Source: Haloactinomyces albus
Lineage (GTDB): Bacteria; Actinomycetota; Actinomycetes; Mycobacteriales; Pseudonocardiaceae
Reading direction: 5' to 3'
DNA: 64,000 nt
Assembly: GCF_031458135.1 (NCBI RefSeq)
Contig: NZ_JAVDXW010000001.1
Span: forward strand, 3,410,001 to 3,474,000
Made by a program: the position numbers and the translations under genes. Below, piece after piece: positions 26,319 to 36,551 of the stretch (its first letter is position 1; each line of letters begins with the position of its first letter). Under the pieces are notes generated by a model that saw only the letters and a program-made list of their open reading frames with translations, had not been told where the DNA came from and searched no databases.

Positions 26319-28127
26319 TCAGGAGTAGATCGCTTCGATGTCGGTGGCGTAGTTCTCGGCGACCTTGTTCTTCTTGACTTTCAGGCTCGGCGTCATCTCC
26401 CCGCGAGCCTCGGTGAAGTCATGCGGCAGGATGCGGAACTGTTTGATCCGTTCTGCCTGGGACACGGTCTCGTTGGCGCTGTCGACGGCCTTCTGCACCT
26501 CATCACGGAGCTCCGGATCATCGACGAGGTCGGCGGTCTCGAGGTTCTCGGAACGACCGTGATTGGCCAGCCACGACGGCAGGAACTCGGAGTCGATGGT
26601 GATCAGGGCGCCGATGAACGGCTTCTGGTCCCCGACGACGAGGCACTGGCTGATGAGCGGATGCGCCCGCAGATGGTCCTCCAGCGCCGCCGGGGCGATG
26701 TTCTTGCCGCCTGCGGTGACGATGATCTCCTTTTTCCGGCCGGTGATCCGCAGGAAACCGTCCTCGTCCAAAGAACCGAGGTCACCGGTGTGGAACCAGC
26801 CGTCCTCCAGGGATTCATCGGTCGCGGTGGGATTGTTCCAGTAGCCTCGGAACACCACGTCACCCTTGATCAGGATCTCGCCGTCCTCGGCGATCCGAAT
26901 GCTGGTGCCCGCCAGTGGCCTGCCGACCGTCCCGATCTTGTAGGCGTGCTCGACATTGACGGCTGCCGCGGCGGTGGTTTCGGTCAGGCCATAGCCTTCG
27001 AGGATCGGCACCCCGATGCCCCGGTAGAAGTGGGTGAGCCGTTCCCCCAGGGGAGCGCCTCCGGAGACGGCTGCCACGCACTGGCCTCCCAGCGCGGAAC
27101 GCAGCTTGCCGTAGACGAGTTTGTCGAATACGAGATGCTTGATGCGCAGGCCGACTCCCGGTCCGCCCTGCTCCTGTGCCTGGCTGTAGGCCACGGCCGT
27201 GGCCTCGGCGGCGTCGAAGATCCTGCCTTTGCCCTCGGAGTGGGCCTTCTGCTTGGCGGTGTTGTAGACCTTCTCGAACACGCGAGGCACGGCCAGCACG
27301 AAGGTGGGGCGGAACGAGCCGAGATCGTTGACGAGTTCCTTGACGTTGCCGGTGTGGCCCAGCGTCAGCCGTGAGTACACGCAGGCGATGGCGATGGCAC
27401 GCGCCAGCACGTGGGCCATCGGCAGGAACATCAGCATCGAGTTGCCCGGTTGCATCAGCTGCGGGAACGCATCGACATCGGAGCGAACCTCGGCGAGCAG
27501 ATTGCGGTGCGTCAGTTCGCAGCCCTTCGGGCGACCGGTGGTCCCCGAGGTGTAGATGAGGGTGGCGAGGTCGTCGGCCTTGACCGATCGGCGGCGCTCG
27601 TCGACGTCGGTGTCGGTGATGTCGGTGCCCAGGGAGGTGAGCTCCTCCACCGCCGGGGCAGCACCATCGGGAGTCGGGCCGTCGATCTGCCAGACATGGC
27701 GCAGCTCGGTGAGCTTGTCGACCACCGTGTCCACTTCGCTGCGGTGTGCCTCGGTTTCCACGATGACGGCCTTGGCCCCGGAATCCGACAGGATCCACTC
27801 GGCCTGGTCGGCGGCCGAGGTCTCGTAAATGGGCACGGTGGCACAGCCGGCTGCCCAGATCGCGAAGTCGAGCAGGCTCCACTCGTAGCGGGTCTGTGAC
27901 ATCAGGCCGATCCGGTCACCGGGCTGCAGACCGCAGGCCATGAGCCCCTTGGCCACGCCCAGAACCTGGGTGGCGAATTCGGCGGCGGTCACATCGACCC
28001 AGGTGCCCTCCACTCGGCGCCGGAAGCTCACGGTGCCACCGAAACGTTCCGCATTGGCCCACACCATGTCGGTGAGGTTCTCGTCGTCGGCCACACTGGT
28101 CGTGGCGGGGACGCTGAACTCTCGCAC
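26319..28127 (-). CDS. fadD15: Long-chain fatty acyl-CoA ligase (FadD15 type)
   Basis: A 602-residue AMP-forming enzyme that activates fatty acids to acyl-CoA. Motifs: the P-loop-like YTSGTTGRPKGCELTH, the adenine site EGYGLTETTA, the hinge DGWFHTGDLG, and the C-terminal lysine region GRKKEIIVTAGGKNIAPA. The start is a GTG with GGAGG six bases upstream. It corresponds in position to M. tuberculosis Rv2187 (fadD15). The promoter region holds a 16-bp perfect palindrome that probably binds a repressor. Confidence 0.94.
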   Translation of the reverse strand: MREFSVPATTSVADDENLTDMVWANAERFGGTVSFRRRVEGTWVDVTAAEFATQVLGVAKGLMACGLQPGDRIGLMSQTRYEWSLLDFAIWAAGCATVPIYETSAADQAEWILSDSGAKAVIVETEAHRSEVDTVVDKLTELRHVWQIDGPTPDGAAPAVEELTSLGTDITDTDVDERRRSVKADDLATLIYTSGTTGRPKGCELTHRNLLAEVRSDVDAFPQLMQPGNSMLMFLPMAHVLARAIAIACVYSRLTLGHTGNVKELVNDLGSFRPTFVLAVPRVFEKVYNTAKQKAHSEGKGRIFDAAEATAVAYSQAQEQGGPGVGLRIKHLVFDKLVYGKLRSALGGQCVAAVSGGAPLGERLTHFYRGIGVPILEGYGLTETTAAAAVNVEHAYKIGTVGRPLAGTSIRIAEDGEILIKGDVVFRGYWNNPTATDESLEDGWFHTGDLGSLDEDGFLRITGRKKEIIVTAGGKNIAPAALEDHLRAHPLISQCLVVGDQKPFIGALITIDSEFLPSWLANHGRSENLETADLVDDPELRDEVQKAVDSANETVSQAERIKQFRILPHDFTEARGEMTPSLKVKKNKVAENYATDIEAIYS

Positions 28128-28163
28128 TCGAAACCTCCGAAAACACGCCAAATTGTGAGGAAC

Positions 28164-28194
28164 AACCTAACCCTGCAAGCTACCGATCGGTAGC
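28164..28194 (-). promoter_or_regulatory. fadD15 promoter with a perfect 16-bp palindromic operator
   Basis: On the minus strand TAGGTT (28169 to 28164) is a -10 element about 40 bases before the gene. The perfect palindrome GCTACCGATCGGTAGC at 28179-28194 covers where the -35 element would be. Its symmetry and size fit a TetR-family operator. No TetR gene is present in the window, so the regulator would act from elsewhere. Confidence 0.6.
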
Positions 28195-28405
28195 CCCGTT
28201 TCCCGTATCGGGTCGGATCACCGGTCAGGCCCTGGTGTGCGCCGGGCTCGACAGCACTGTTCCGCATTATTTCCTGTGGGGCGAGAGCTCGAAACGCGGC
28301 CCATCCGGTGTCGTGGTTCGCCGGTCGGGTGGTCCGGGGGAAGGTGGTGGAGAGTGCGCTGCCCCGGCCGTCCTCGCTACTTTCGGGTACGGACGAATCG
28401 GACTG
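28195..28405. other. Intergenic region between fadD15 and the phosphoesterase
   Basis: About 210 bases with no recognisable gene. The reading frame of the phosphoesterase is open upstream to 28235 but the translated sequence there is Gly/Ser/Arg-rich and unlike the family. Confidence 0.4.
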
Positions 28406-29209
28406 GTGAACGGAGCCGGCTTGCGGGTGCATGTGGTATCGGATGTCCACGGCAACGTGGAGGGACTCAAGCGTGCCGGTGAGGGCGCCGACGCGCTCGT
28501 CGTGCTCGGGGACCTGATCGACTTCGTCGATTACCACGATCACGGCAAGGGCATCCTCGGCGCGGTGTTCGGCGCGGAGAAGGTGGCACATTTCGCCGAG
28601 CTGCGCCGTAGCCACCGTGGAGCCGATGTGGGGGCTTACGCCCGCTCGTTGTGGGCGAGCCTGTCCGATCCCGTCAAGGTCGTGGAGGAGGCCGTCCGCG
28701 AGCAGTATGCGGAGCTTTTCGGTGCGATGACCGCACCCACCTATGCCACGGCAGGCAATGTCGACGTGCCGCACCTGTGGCCGGAGTTCGCCGGCCACGG
28801 AATTCATGTGCTGGACGGCCGCAGCGTCGAGATCGGTGGTCTGCGCTTCGGTTTCGCCGGTGGGGCATTACTGCCGCCGGGAGGAGTGCTGCGCCGCGAC
28901 GCGCCATGGGTGCCGCACCTGCGTTCCGCGGCCGAGTTCAACGAGGTACTGGGCGAGCTCGACCCGGTCGACGTGCTGTGCACCCATGTCCCTCCGAACG
29001 TGCCCGAGCTGCTCTACGACGTCGTGGCGCGCCGTCCGGAACACGGATCGAGCGGGGCGCTCGAGCGGATCGGGCGGGATCTGCCCCGATGGTCGTTGTT
29101 CGGTCATGTGCATCAGCCGCTGGCGCAACGGATGCGGATCGGCTTCACGGAGTGTGTCAACGTCGGCCACTTCAAGCACACCGGAAAGCCGTACGTGTTG
29201 CGATGGTGA
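28406..29209 (+). CDS. Metallophosphoesterase
   Basis: A 267-residue calcineurin-like phosphoesterase. Metal ligands are spread in the usual order: HVVSDVHGN (Asp and His), VVLGDLIDF (Asp), TAGNVDVP (Asn), CTHVPPN (His) and LFGHVHQP (two His). The GTG at 28406 gives the normal short lead before the first motif. Counterpart: Rv2186c-region phosphoesterase of mycobacteria. Substrate unknown. It is followed after 145 bases by the SRPBCC gene on the same strand. Confidence 0.88.
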   Translation: MNGAGLRVHVVSDVHGNVEGLKRAGEGADALVVLGDLIDFVDYHDHGKGILGAVFGAEKVAHFAELRRSHRGADVGAYARSLWASLSDPVKVVEEAVREQYAELFGAMTAPTYATAGNVDVPHLWPEFAGHGIHVLDGRSVEIGGLRFGFAGGALLPPGGVLRRDAPWVPHLRSAAEFNEVLGELDPVDVLCTHVPPNVPELLYDVVARRPEHGSSGALERIGRDLPRWSLFGHVHQPLAQRMRIGFTECVNVGHFKHTGKPYVLRW

Positions 29210-29354
29210 GCTGTGTCGCAGTGTCGGTCGACTGCCCGGGACTTGTCCGGGACGGTCCCGGCAGGCGCACCGGGGGCCGAGGGCGACATCCCGATAGGGC
29301 AGTAATCACCGGCCTTCACGCCGGATACGGGTCTCGACCTGTAGCCTGCCCGGC

Positions 29355-29801
29355 ATGGTCGAGAAGTCCACCCAGTCCATTGTGATCGAGGCTTCTGCCC
29401 CGGAGATCATGTCGGTGATCTCGGATTTCGCCGCGTACCCGGAGTGGGCCGAGGCGGTGAAGGAGACACAGGTGCTGTCGACGACATCCGCTGGGAAAGC
29501 GGAGAAGGTTCGGTTCGTCCTGGACGCAGGCGTGGTCAAGGACACCTATGTTCTCGTTTACGACTGGAGCGACGACGGATTGTCGGTCAGCTGGACCCTG
29601 TCCGAGGGACAGGTGCAGAAGGCTCAGCAGGGCAGCTACACATTGCGCCCCGAGTCGGACCAGCGCACCGAGGTGACCTACGACCTGGCCGTGGACCTGG
29701 CGATTCCGATGATCGGCATGTTCAAACGCAAGGCCGAAAAGATGATCATGGATACGGCGCTGAAGGAGCTGAAGCGCCGTGTCGAGTCCGCACATCAGTG
29801 A
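29355..29801 (+). CDS. SRPBCC (polyketide cyclase/dehydrase-like) protein
   Basis: A 148-residue START-like protein with a hydrophobic ligand pocket, similar to M. tuberculosis Rv2185c. SIVIEASAPEIMSVISDFAAYPEWAEAVKE is the typical N-terminal strand-helix unit, and the C-terminal long helix LKELKRRVESAHQ closes the cavity. The ATG lies seven bases after TAGCCT (29342-29347), so the message is probably leaderless. The ArsA-type ATPase gene follows after 49 bases in the same direction, so the two are likely linked. The ligand is unknown. Confidence 0.9.
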   Translation: MVEKSTQSIVIEASAPEIMSVISDFAAYPEWAEAVKETQVLSTTSAGKAEKVRFVLDAGVVKDTYVLVYDWSDDGLSVSWTLSEGQVQKAQQGSYTLRPESDQRTEVTYDLAVDLAIPMIGMFKRKAEKMIMDTALKELKRRVESAHQ

Positions 29802-29850
29802 CCGTTGTCCGCCGTGCGGCCGACGGATGCCTGCGTGGGAGAGATCAACC

Positions 29851-31077
29851 GTGCGAAGCCTTCTGTTCACCGGAAAGGGCGGCGTGGGTAAGACGACCCT
29901 CGCCGCGGCCACCGCGGCACGGTTGGCCGTACGGGGCAACAAGGTGCTGGTGGTTTCCACCGATCCGGCGCATTCGCTGGCCGACGCGCTCGGCACGCGA
30001 CTCGGTCCGGAGCCGGAAGAGGTACCGCTGCCGGACTGCGCTGACAGCGACCTCCGGATGCATGCCGCCGAGGTACATACCCGCACGCTCGTCGACGATG
30101 CCTGGGGCGAGCTCCGCGAGCACCTCCGGACATTGTTGCTCGGGGCGGGTGTCACCGAACTGAACACCGAAGAGCTCACCGTTCTTCCCGGAGTGGAGGA
30201 CCTGCTGGCTCTCGGTGAAGTGCACCGGCTGGTCTCCTACGGTGTCTGGGACACCGTCATCGTCGACTGTGGTCCGACCGCCGAAACCCTGCGACTGCTG
30301 GCGCTGCCCGAGGCGTTCACCGGTTACCTCGAACGGCTCTTTCCGACGCATCGGCGTGCCGTGCGCGGACTGCTGGCGGGGATGGCGGGGAGTGACAACC
30401 TCGAGAGATGGGACGCGGTGGCGGATGCGCTCGGTCGGTTGGCCGGACGGCTCGGCACGCTGACCGAGTGGTTGGCCGCTGCGGGGACCAGCGTCCGGCT
30501 GGTGTTGACTCCCGAAGCCGTCGTGGCCGCGGAAACCCGCCGCACGCTCACGGCGTTGGCGCTACAGCGGATCCATGTCGACGGCCTGGTGGCCAACCGG
30601 CTGGTGCCGCACCCGGGATCGGCGCGGGGCACCGCAGCGAACTGGTTGCGTACCCGCCGCAACGAGCAGGACACCGTCCTGGCCGAGCTGCGCTCCGGTG
30701 CCGGTGTTCCGCTGCGCGTGGTGGAGCATCGCGCGGGGGAACCGGTGGGATTGCGCGCACTCCTCGAACTCGGAGCGGAACTCTACGGCGACTCCGATCC
30801 GCTCGACGGTGCCGGGCGGGCTCCGGAAATGGAGGTCACCGGTGGTGGCCGTAGTCTGGACTCGGAGTATGCTCTGCGAATTGCGCTGCCGTTGCACGAT
30901 GGGGCCGACCTCGATCTCGCCCGGGTCGGTGACGAGCTTGCGGTGACCGTGGATGGTCGTCGCAAGCTGATCGCATTGCCCGCGGTGTTGCGGCGTTGCA
31001 CCGTGACCGGGGCGAAAGCCGGTGATGACGGGGTGACCGTGGCCTTCCGGCCCGACCCCGAGTTGTGGATGCGGTGA
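29851..31077 (+). CDS. ArsA/GET3-type ATPase
   Basis: A 408-residue P-loop ATPase of the ArsA/GET3 class. The deviant Walker A GKGGVGKTT is at residues 8-16, switch I is STDPAHSLADALG, switch II region VIVDCGPTAETLRLL, and the A-loop follows. The C-terminal 80 residues (SEYALRIALPLHDGADLDLARV onward) match the small alpha-crystallin-like domain of bacterial ArsA-related proteins. No arsenic genes are nearby, so arsenite efflux is unlikely; chaperoning of membrane or lipid-linked proteins is possible but unproven. GTG start at 29851. The next gene begins 4 bases after the stop. Confidence 0.9.
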   Translation: MRSLLFTGKGGVGKTTLAAATAARLAVRGNKVLVVSTDPAHSLADALGTRLGPEPEEVPLPDCADSDLRMHAAEVHTRTLVDDAWGELREHLRTLLLGAGVTELNTEELTVLPGVEDLLALGEVHRLVSYGVWDTVIVDCGPTAETLRLLALPEAFTGYLERLFPTHRRAVRGLLAGMAGSDNLERWDAVADALGRLAGRLGTLTEWLAAAGTSVRLVLTPEAVVAAETRRTLTALALQRIHVDGLVANRLVPHPGSARGTAANWLRTRRNEQDTVLAELRSGAGVPLRVVEHRAGEPVGLRALLELGAELYGDSDPLDGAGRAPEMEVTGGGRSLDSEYALRIALPLHDGADLDLARVGDELAVTVDGRRKLIALPAVLRRCTVTGAKAGDDGVTVAFRPDPELWMR

Positions 31078-31080
31078 GCA

Positions 31081-31602
31081 GTGGATCGGACACGACAGGA
31101 GACTTCCGCGGAAGGTGCCGCTCACGGTGCCGGACACGGTGGCCGGGACAGAACGGGCGAGGAGTTGCGGTGGCTGCTCGATGCCCTCGCATTCCGAGCC
31201 GAGGAGTACCTGCTGGGGCTGGGCCGTGGCCCCGATGAGCAGGCGGGAGGAGCCGATACGGCCGCCGATGAACGGCTGCGATGTTCCTCGGCGGGCACCT
31301 GCGAGTGGTGCCCGCTGTGTGCGGCGATGTCGTTCCTTCGTGGGGACCGGCCGGAACTGGCCACGCGGATGTCCGAGCACCTGGCCGGACTCGTGACCGT
31401 GCTGCGCCGGATTCTCGCCGAGCAGGACGACTCACCTCGAGACGCCGAACGGACTCGTCCGGAAACCGCGAACGGTTTCTCGCCGGAACCCGGCCCCGAC
31501 AACGATGCGCCTCCGGTGCAGCGGATCGGCGTACAGCGAGTACACGGAAGTGTCCTGCGTCCGAGTGAAGGAGAAGTCCGCGCCGAAGGACACGGGTGCT
31601 GA
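31081..31602 (+). CDS. Hypothetical protein with a CxxCxxC motif, partner of the ArsA-type ATPase
   Basis: A 173-residue protein like M. tuberculosis Rv2183c. A helical core (ELRWLLDALAFRAEEYLLGLG and ATRMSEHLAGLVTVLRRILAEQD) surrounds a Cys-rich loop CSSAGTCEWCPLC with CxxCxxC spacing, which could bind metal or form disulfides. The C-terminal 60 residues are low-complexity. The GTG starts three bases after the ATPase stop, so the genes are translationally close and probably work together. Function unknown. Confidence 0.75.
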   Translation: MDRTRQETSAEGAAHGAGHGGRDRTGEELRWLLDALAFRAEEYLLGLGRGPDEQAGGADTAADERLRCSSAGTCEWCPLCAAMSFLRGDRPELATRMSEHLAGLVTVLRRILAEQDDSPRDAERTRPETANGFSPEPGPDNDAPPVQRIGVQRVHGSVLRPSEGEVRAEGHGC

Positions 31603-31616
31603 CCGTCGGCGTTGAC

Positions 31617-31634
31617 GGCACACCGGGATGTGCC
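31617..31634. terminator. Short hairpin between convergent genes
   Basis: GGCACA (31617-31622) pairs with TGTGCC (31629-31634) in the 91-base gap between convergent genes. The stem is only six pairs, so terminator function is uncertain. Confidence 0.35.
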
Positions 31635-31693
31635 CGGCACCGGAGACCGGCGAGGTGGACCCCGGACGAAAACGCACTAGCCGTGCTGCGAAT

Positions 31694-32158
31694 TCAGAGC
31701 TGGGCGCCGTCGTCCCACGCGGAGTCCGGAGGCGTGGGACGTATCCGCAGAAGCAGCCATCCGATGCCTGCACTGATCGAGATCAGCCCGGCCGGTAGTG
31801 CGATGGTGCCGAGCCACCCGGCCAAACCCGGTACCACCAGCAATCCCACCCCCAGCATGATCAGGACGATGCCGCCCACGGTGCCCGCTTTCGGCGCGGG
31901 CAGCGGTGGCGGATCCGGGGGCTCGAAGTGGCCTTCGTCCTCCTCGGGGGGTGACCAGTTCCGTGGCCCGTGCGGCTCGTCCGCCTCCGACTCGTCCGCC
32001 GGGAAGCTCGCCGGATCCGCCGTACCGGACTCCTCGGTGCGTGTGTCACCCGTCGGCCATCGGGGCAGTGGGGTATCGCGTTCCAGTTCGGCCACGATCT
32101 CCGCGAATGCCGCGTCGATGTCGTCGGGGCCGTCGGCGTTGCCATGGCGCGTGTTCAT
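31694..32158 (-). CDS. Small membrane protein with acidic/proline-rich N-terminus
   Basis: A 154-residue protein. Residues 1-90 are acidic and proline-rich (PEEDEGHFEPPDPPPLPAPK), and two close hydrophobic segments follow (GTVGGIVLIMLGVGLLVVPG and TIALPAGLISISAGIGWLLL). The ATG at 32158 has AGGGAA five bases upstream. Similar short two-helix proteins are found at this place beside the acyltransferase in related genomes; I know of no function. Confidence 0.75.
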   Translation of the reverse strand: MNTRHGNADGPDDIDAAFAEIVAELERDTPLPRWPTGDTRTEESGTADPASFPADESEADEPHGPRNWSPPEEDEGHFEPPDPPPLPAPKAGTVGGIVLIMLGVGLLVVPGLAGWLGTIALPAGLISISAGIGWLLLRIRPTPPDSAWDDGAQL

Positions 32159-32434
32159 ACGACTTCCCTGGCGCGCTCGCGGTGGATCCTGTGGACGCAC
32201 TCGACGCTACCGGCGAACCCGCCCGGGGCACCGGCAAGCCCTGGTCTGCTGACAACCGGATCCGTGGGCAATCCGGGCCTGTTGGCAACCCTGGCGGCAC
32301 GTCTTGGTCGCGCGTGGTCCTAGGATAACTGTCCGGTCGGTGCGATGTCGGCGATATTGATCCCACATTGTGCGTACCCAACGGGCTCCGTACGCTAAAG
32401 CAGCGTACTCGGGGCGTCAGGAGGCAACGGCACA

Positions 32435-33193
32435 GTGCTCTACTGGGTATTGAAGCACATCTTTCTCGGTCCGCTCATGAAACTGTGGTGTCGGCCGAAG
32501 ATCGAAGGGCGGAAATACGTCCCCGAGTCCGGGGCGGCCATCCTGGTGAGCAACCACCTGGCGGTGGCCGACTCGTTCTTCATGCCACTGAAGATGTCGC
32601 GACGGGTGACCTTCCTGGCCAAGCGGGAGTACTTCACGGGCCGGGGACTCAAGGGCGCGCTGAAGAGATACTTCTTCTCCGGGATCGGACAGGTCCCCAT
32701 CGATCGCTCCAGCGGCGCCGCCGCGCAGGCAGCCCTCGACACCGGCGTGCGGTTACTCCGGGAGGGAAGACTGCTCGGCGTGTATCCGGAAGGGACCCGC
32801 TCACCCGACGGCCGTCTGTACAAGGGAAAGACCGGAGTGGCACGGATGGCGCTGGAAGCCAACGTGCCCGTCATTCCCATCGCCATGATCGGTACCGACC
32901 GGGCCAATCCGATCGGGTCCACCATATGGCGCCCGTTCCGCATCCGGGTGCGGGTCGGAAAGCCGTTGGACTTCTCCCGCTACGAGGGTCTCGCCGGTGA
33001 CCGCTTCGTGGAGCGTTCGATCACCGACGAGATCATGTATGCGCTCATGGAGCTGTCGGGTCAGGAGTACGTCGACGTCTACGCGGCGAAAGCCAAGGAC
33101 GACCTGGAGACGCAAGGGCGGGTCATCACGAAGCGGGCGGATCCGTCGGATCGGCAGGAGGCCGATCGGCTCCCGGAAACCAAAGCGGGCTGA
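32435..33193 (+). CDS. plsC: 1-acyl-sn-glycerol-3-phosphate acyltransferase
   Basis: A 252-residue acyltransferase of the PlsC/LPLAT family, which acylates lysophosphatidate on the way to phospholipids. The catalytic NHLAVADS gives His41 and Asp46 (HxxxxD), RVTFLAKREYF is motif II, and VYPEGTRSPDG (residues 117-127) is motif III. AGGAGG lies upstream of the GTG start. Counterpart Rv2182c. The 276 bases before it, from 32159, hold the divergent promoter region and no gene that I can see. Confidence 0.92.
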   Translation: MLYWVLKHIFLGPLMKLWCRPKIEGRKYVPESGAAILVSNHLAVADSFFMPLKMSRRVTFLAKREYFTGRGLKGALKRYFFSGIGQVPIDRSSGAAAQAALDTGVRLLREGRLLGVYPEGTRSPDGRLYKGKTGVARMALEANVPVIPIAMIGTDRANPIGSTIWRPFRIRVRVGKPLDFSRYEGLAGDRFVERSITDEIMYALMELSGQEYVDVYAAKAKDDLETQGRVITKRADPSDRQEADRLPETKAG

Positions 33194-33342
33194 TGCGCCC
33201 GGCCGATGCCGCGGTCCTGCCGATGGAGCACTCGAGCTCCTTCCCACCGGCGGTATAAGCGGGCAGAGCATAAGAGGCTCCGGCAGGGCACACCCGGGCG
33301 GGGCGTGTCCTGGTTCGTTCGAATGGCGCATATTCTTGACCG

Positions 33343-33846
33343 GTGCGGTTTTTCTACGACTGCGAGTTCATCGAAGACGGGCTGACCATCGAGCTGATTT
33401 CGATCGGTGTGGTCGACGAGACGGGCCGCGAGTTCTACGCGGTGTCCACGGAGTTCGATTCGACCCGGGCCGGTAGCTGGGTGCGTCGGCACGTGTTGCC
33501 GCAGTTGCCGCCACCGTCCTCGGACAGTTGGTGCTCGCGCGCGCGGATCCGCGAGGATCTGTACGCGTTCCTGACTTCCCGCGGGTCCGATGTCGAGTTG
33601 TGGGCGTGGTACGCCGCCTACGACCACGTCGCGTTGGCCCAACTGTGGGGTGCGATGCCCGCTCTGCCGTCGCAGCTGCCGAAGTTCACCCGTGACCTGC
33701 GTCAGCACTGGGAAGCCGTCGGCAAGCCGAAGTTGCCGCCCGCCCCCTCGAATGCCCACGACGCTCTGGCCGATGCCAGGCACAACCTGCGGCGATGGAA
33801 CGTGATCGAGGAGCGTCGCCGCGAGCGTGGTTACCCGGTGCGCTGA
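33343..33846 (+). CDS. RNase AS, 3'-5' exoribonuclease
   Basis: A 167-residue DEDDh-type exoribonuclease like M. tuberculosis Rv2179c (RNase AS), which removes adenosine-rich tails from RNA. Catalytic residues are Asp6 and Glu8 in FYDCEFIEDG, Asp94 in AAYDHVAL, and His139/Asp144 in NAHDALADAR. The GTG start lies six bases after TATTCT (33331-33336), fitting a leaderless mRNA. It is in the same order relative to plsC and aroG as in mycobacteria. Confidence 0.92.
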   Translation: MRFFYDCEFIEDGLTIELISIGVVDETGREFYAVSTEFDSTRAGSWVRRHVLPQLPPPSSDSWCSRARIREDLYAFLTSRGSDVELWAWYAAYDHVALAQLWGAMPALPSQLPKFTRDLRQHWEAVGKPKLPPAPSNAHDALADARHNLRRWNVIEERRRERGYPVR

Positions 33847-33939
33847 CCTCGCCACTTGCTGCACCGATCCAGCCCATGACAGGCTCTCTCCCGGAGACCC
33901 ACGTCACATCCACAGGGATGCGGGTGAGGAGGCGGCCGG

Positions 33940-34977
33940 ATGGCGACTGGCAAGCGTGTCGGTGTACTGACCGGTGGGGGTGACTGTCCGGGACTCAATG
34001 CGGTGCTGCGCGCGGTCACCCGTAAGGGAATCGAGGTCTACGGTCACGACATCCTCGGGTTCCGCAACGGTTGGCAGGGTCCACTGGAGGGGCTGGTGAC
34101 GCCGCTGGGCCTGGACGACGTGGAGGCCATTCTGAGCCGGGGCGGCACGATTCTGGGGTCCTCGCGCACCAACCCGTACAACGACGTCGACGGCATCGAC
34201 AGGCTCAAGACCACCCTCGCCGACAACGAGGTGGACGCACTGATCGCGATCGGCGGTGAGGACACCCTCGGCGTCGCCGAACGACTCCACGGGGAAGGCG
34301 TGCCCGTCGTCGGTGTCCCCAAGACCATCGACAATGATCTCGACGCGACCGACTACACCTTCGGCTTCGACACCGCCGTGCATATCGCCACCGAGGCGGT
34401 CGATCGGTTGCGTACGACGGCCGAGTCCCATCATCGCGCCTTGGTCGTCGAGGTGATGGGGCGGCATGCGGGATGGATCGCACTGCACGCAGGCCTGGCC
34501 GGGGGCGCCAACGTGATCCTCGGCCCGGAACAGCGATTCAGCGTCGAGCAGGTCTGCGCATGGGTGCAACGGCGCTTCGAGCGACAGTACGCGCCGATCA
34601 TCGTGGTTGCCGAGGGAGCTGTCCCGCAAGATGGCGAAGAGGTACTGCAGGCCGGTGAGAAGGACGCCTTCGGCCATGTGCGCCTCGGTGGTGTCGGAAC
34701 CTGGCTGGCCGAGGAGATCGCGCAGTGCACCGGCAAGGAGTCGCGTGCCGTCGTGCTCGGACACACGCAACGCGGGGGGACCCCCACCGCCTACGACCGG
34801 GTACTCGCGACCCGGTTCGGCTTGCACGCGATCGACGCTGTCCACGACGGTGACTTCGGCACGATGGTGGCGCTGCAGGGAACCGGGATTCGGCGGGTCC
34901 CACTCGCCTCGGCCACCTCGGCACTCAAGACCGTGCCGCCGCAGCGCTACACCGAGGCTCAAGCGCTGTTCGGTTAG
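33940..34977 (+). CDS. pfp: 6-phosphofructokinase, residues predict pyrophosphate dependence
   Basis: A 345-residue group A phosphofructokinase. It starts with GVLTGGGDCPGLNAV, has the substrate loop PKTIDND at 127-133 and MGRHAGWIA for fructose 6-phosphate. At the phosphoryl-donor site GGEDT (105-109) carries Asp108 where ATP enzymes have Gly104 (E. coli numbering), and Lys128 stands for Gly124. This pair is the known signature of PPi-dependent enzymes, as in Amycolatopsis methanolica, while ATP-dependent streptomycete relatives keep Gly. A PPi enzyme would run both ways in glycolysis. GGAGG lies about ten bases before the ATG. Confidence 0.9.
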   Translation: MATGKRVGVLTGGGDCPGLNAVLRAVTRKGIEVYGHDILGFRNGWQGPLEGLVTPLGLDDVEAILSRGGTILGSSRTNPYNDVDGIDRLKTTLADNEVDALIAIGGEDTLGVAERLHGEGVPVVGVPKTIDNDLDATDYTFGFDTAVHIATEAVDRLRTTAESHHRALVVEVMGRHAGWIALHAGLAGGANVILGPEQRFSVEQVCAWVQRRFERQYAPIIVVAEGAVPQDGEEVLQAGEKDAFGHVRLGGVGTWLAEEIAQCTGKESRAVVLGHTQRGGTPTAYDRVLATRFGLHAIDAVHDGDFGTMVALQGTGIRRVPLASATSALKTVPPQRYTEAQALFG

Positions 34978-35087
34978 GGCCTGCTTCGAAAGCCTGCTCG
35001 GATGTTCGCCGAATCGACATGCGCTGCGTGACTGCTGTCTCCCGGTTGTTGGGACAGTCACTCCCGCTGTGTGGTGCGGGAGGGTAA

Positions 35088-36494
<1,407 letters not shown>

Positions 36495-36521
36495 TCGCCG
36501 TGGCGGCTGGTGCCGCGGCGA
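36495..36521. terminator. Hairpin between aroG and the mannosyltransferase
   Basis: TCGCCG (36495-36500) pairs with CGGCGA (36516-36521), with an inner GGC/GCC pair, directly at the aroG stop and before the convergent gene. It is a modest terminator candidate. Confidence 0.45.
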
Positions 36522-36551
36522 CGCTGTCGGGTATGCGCGGGCGGTTCGCCA

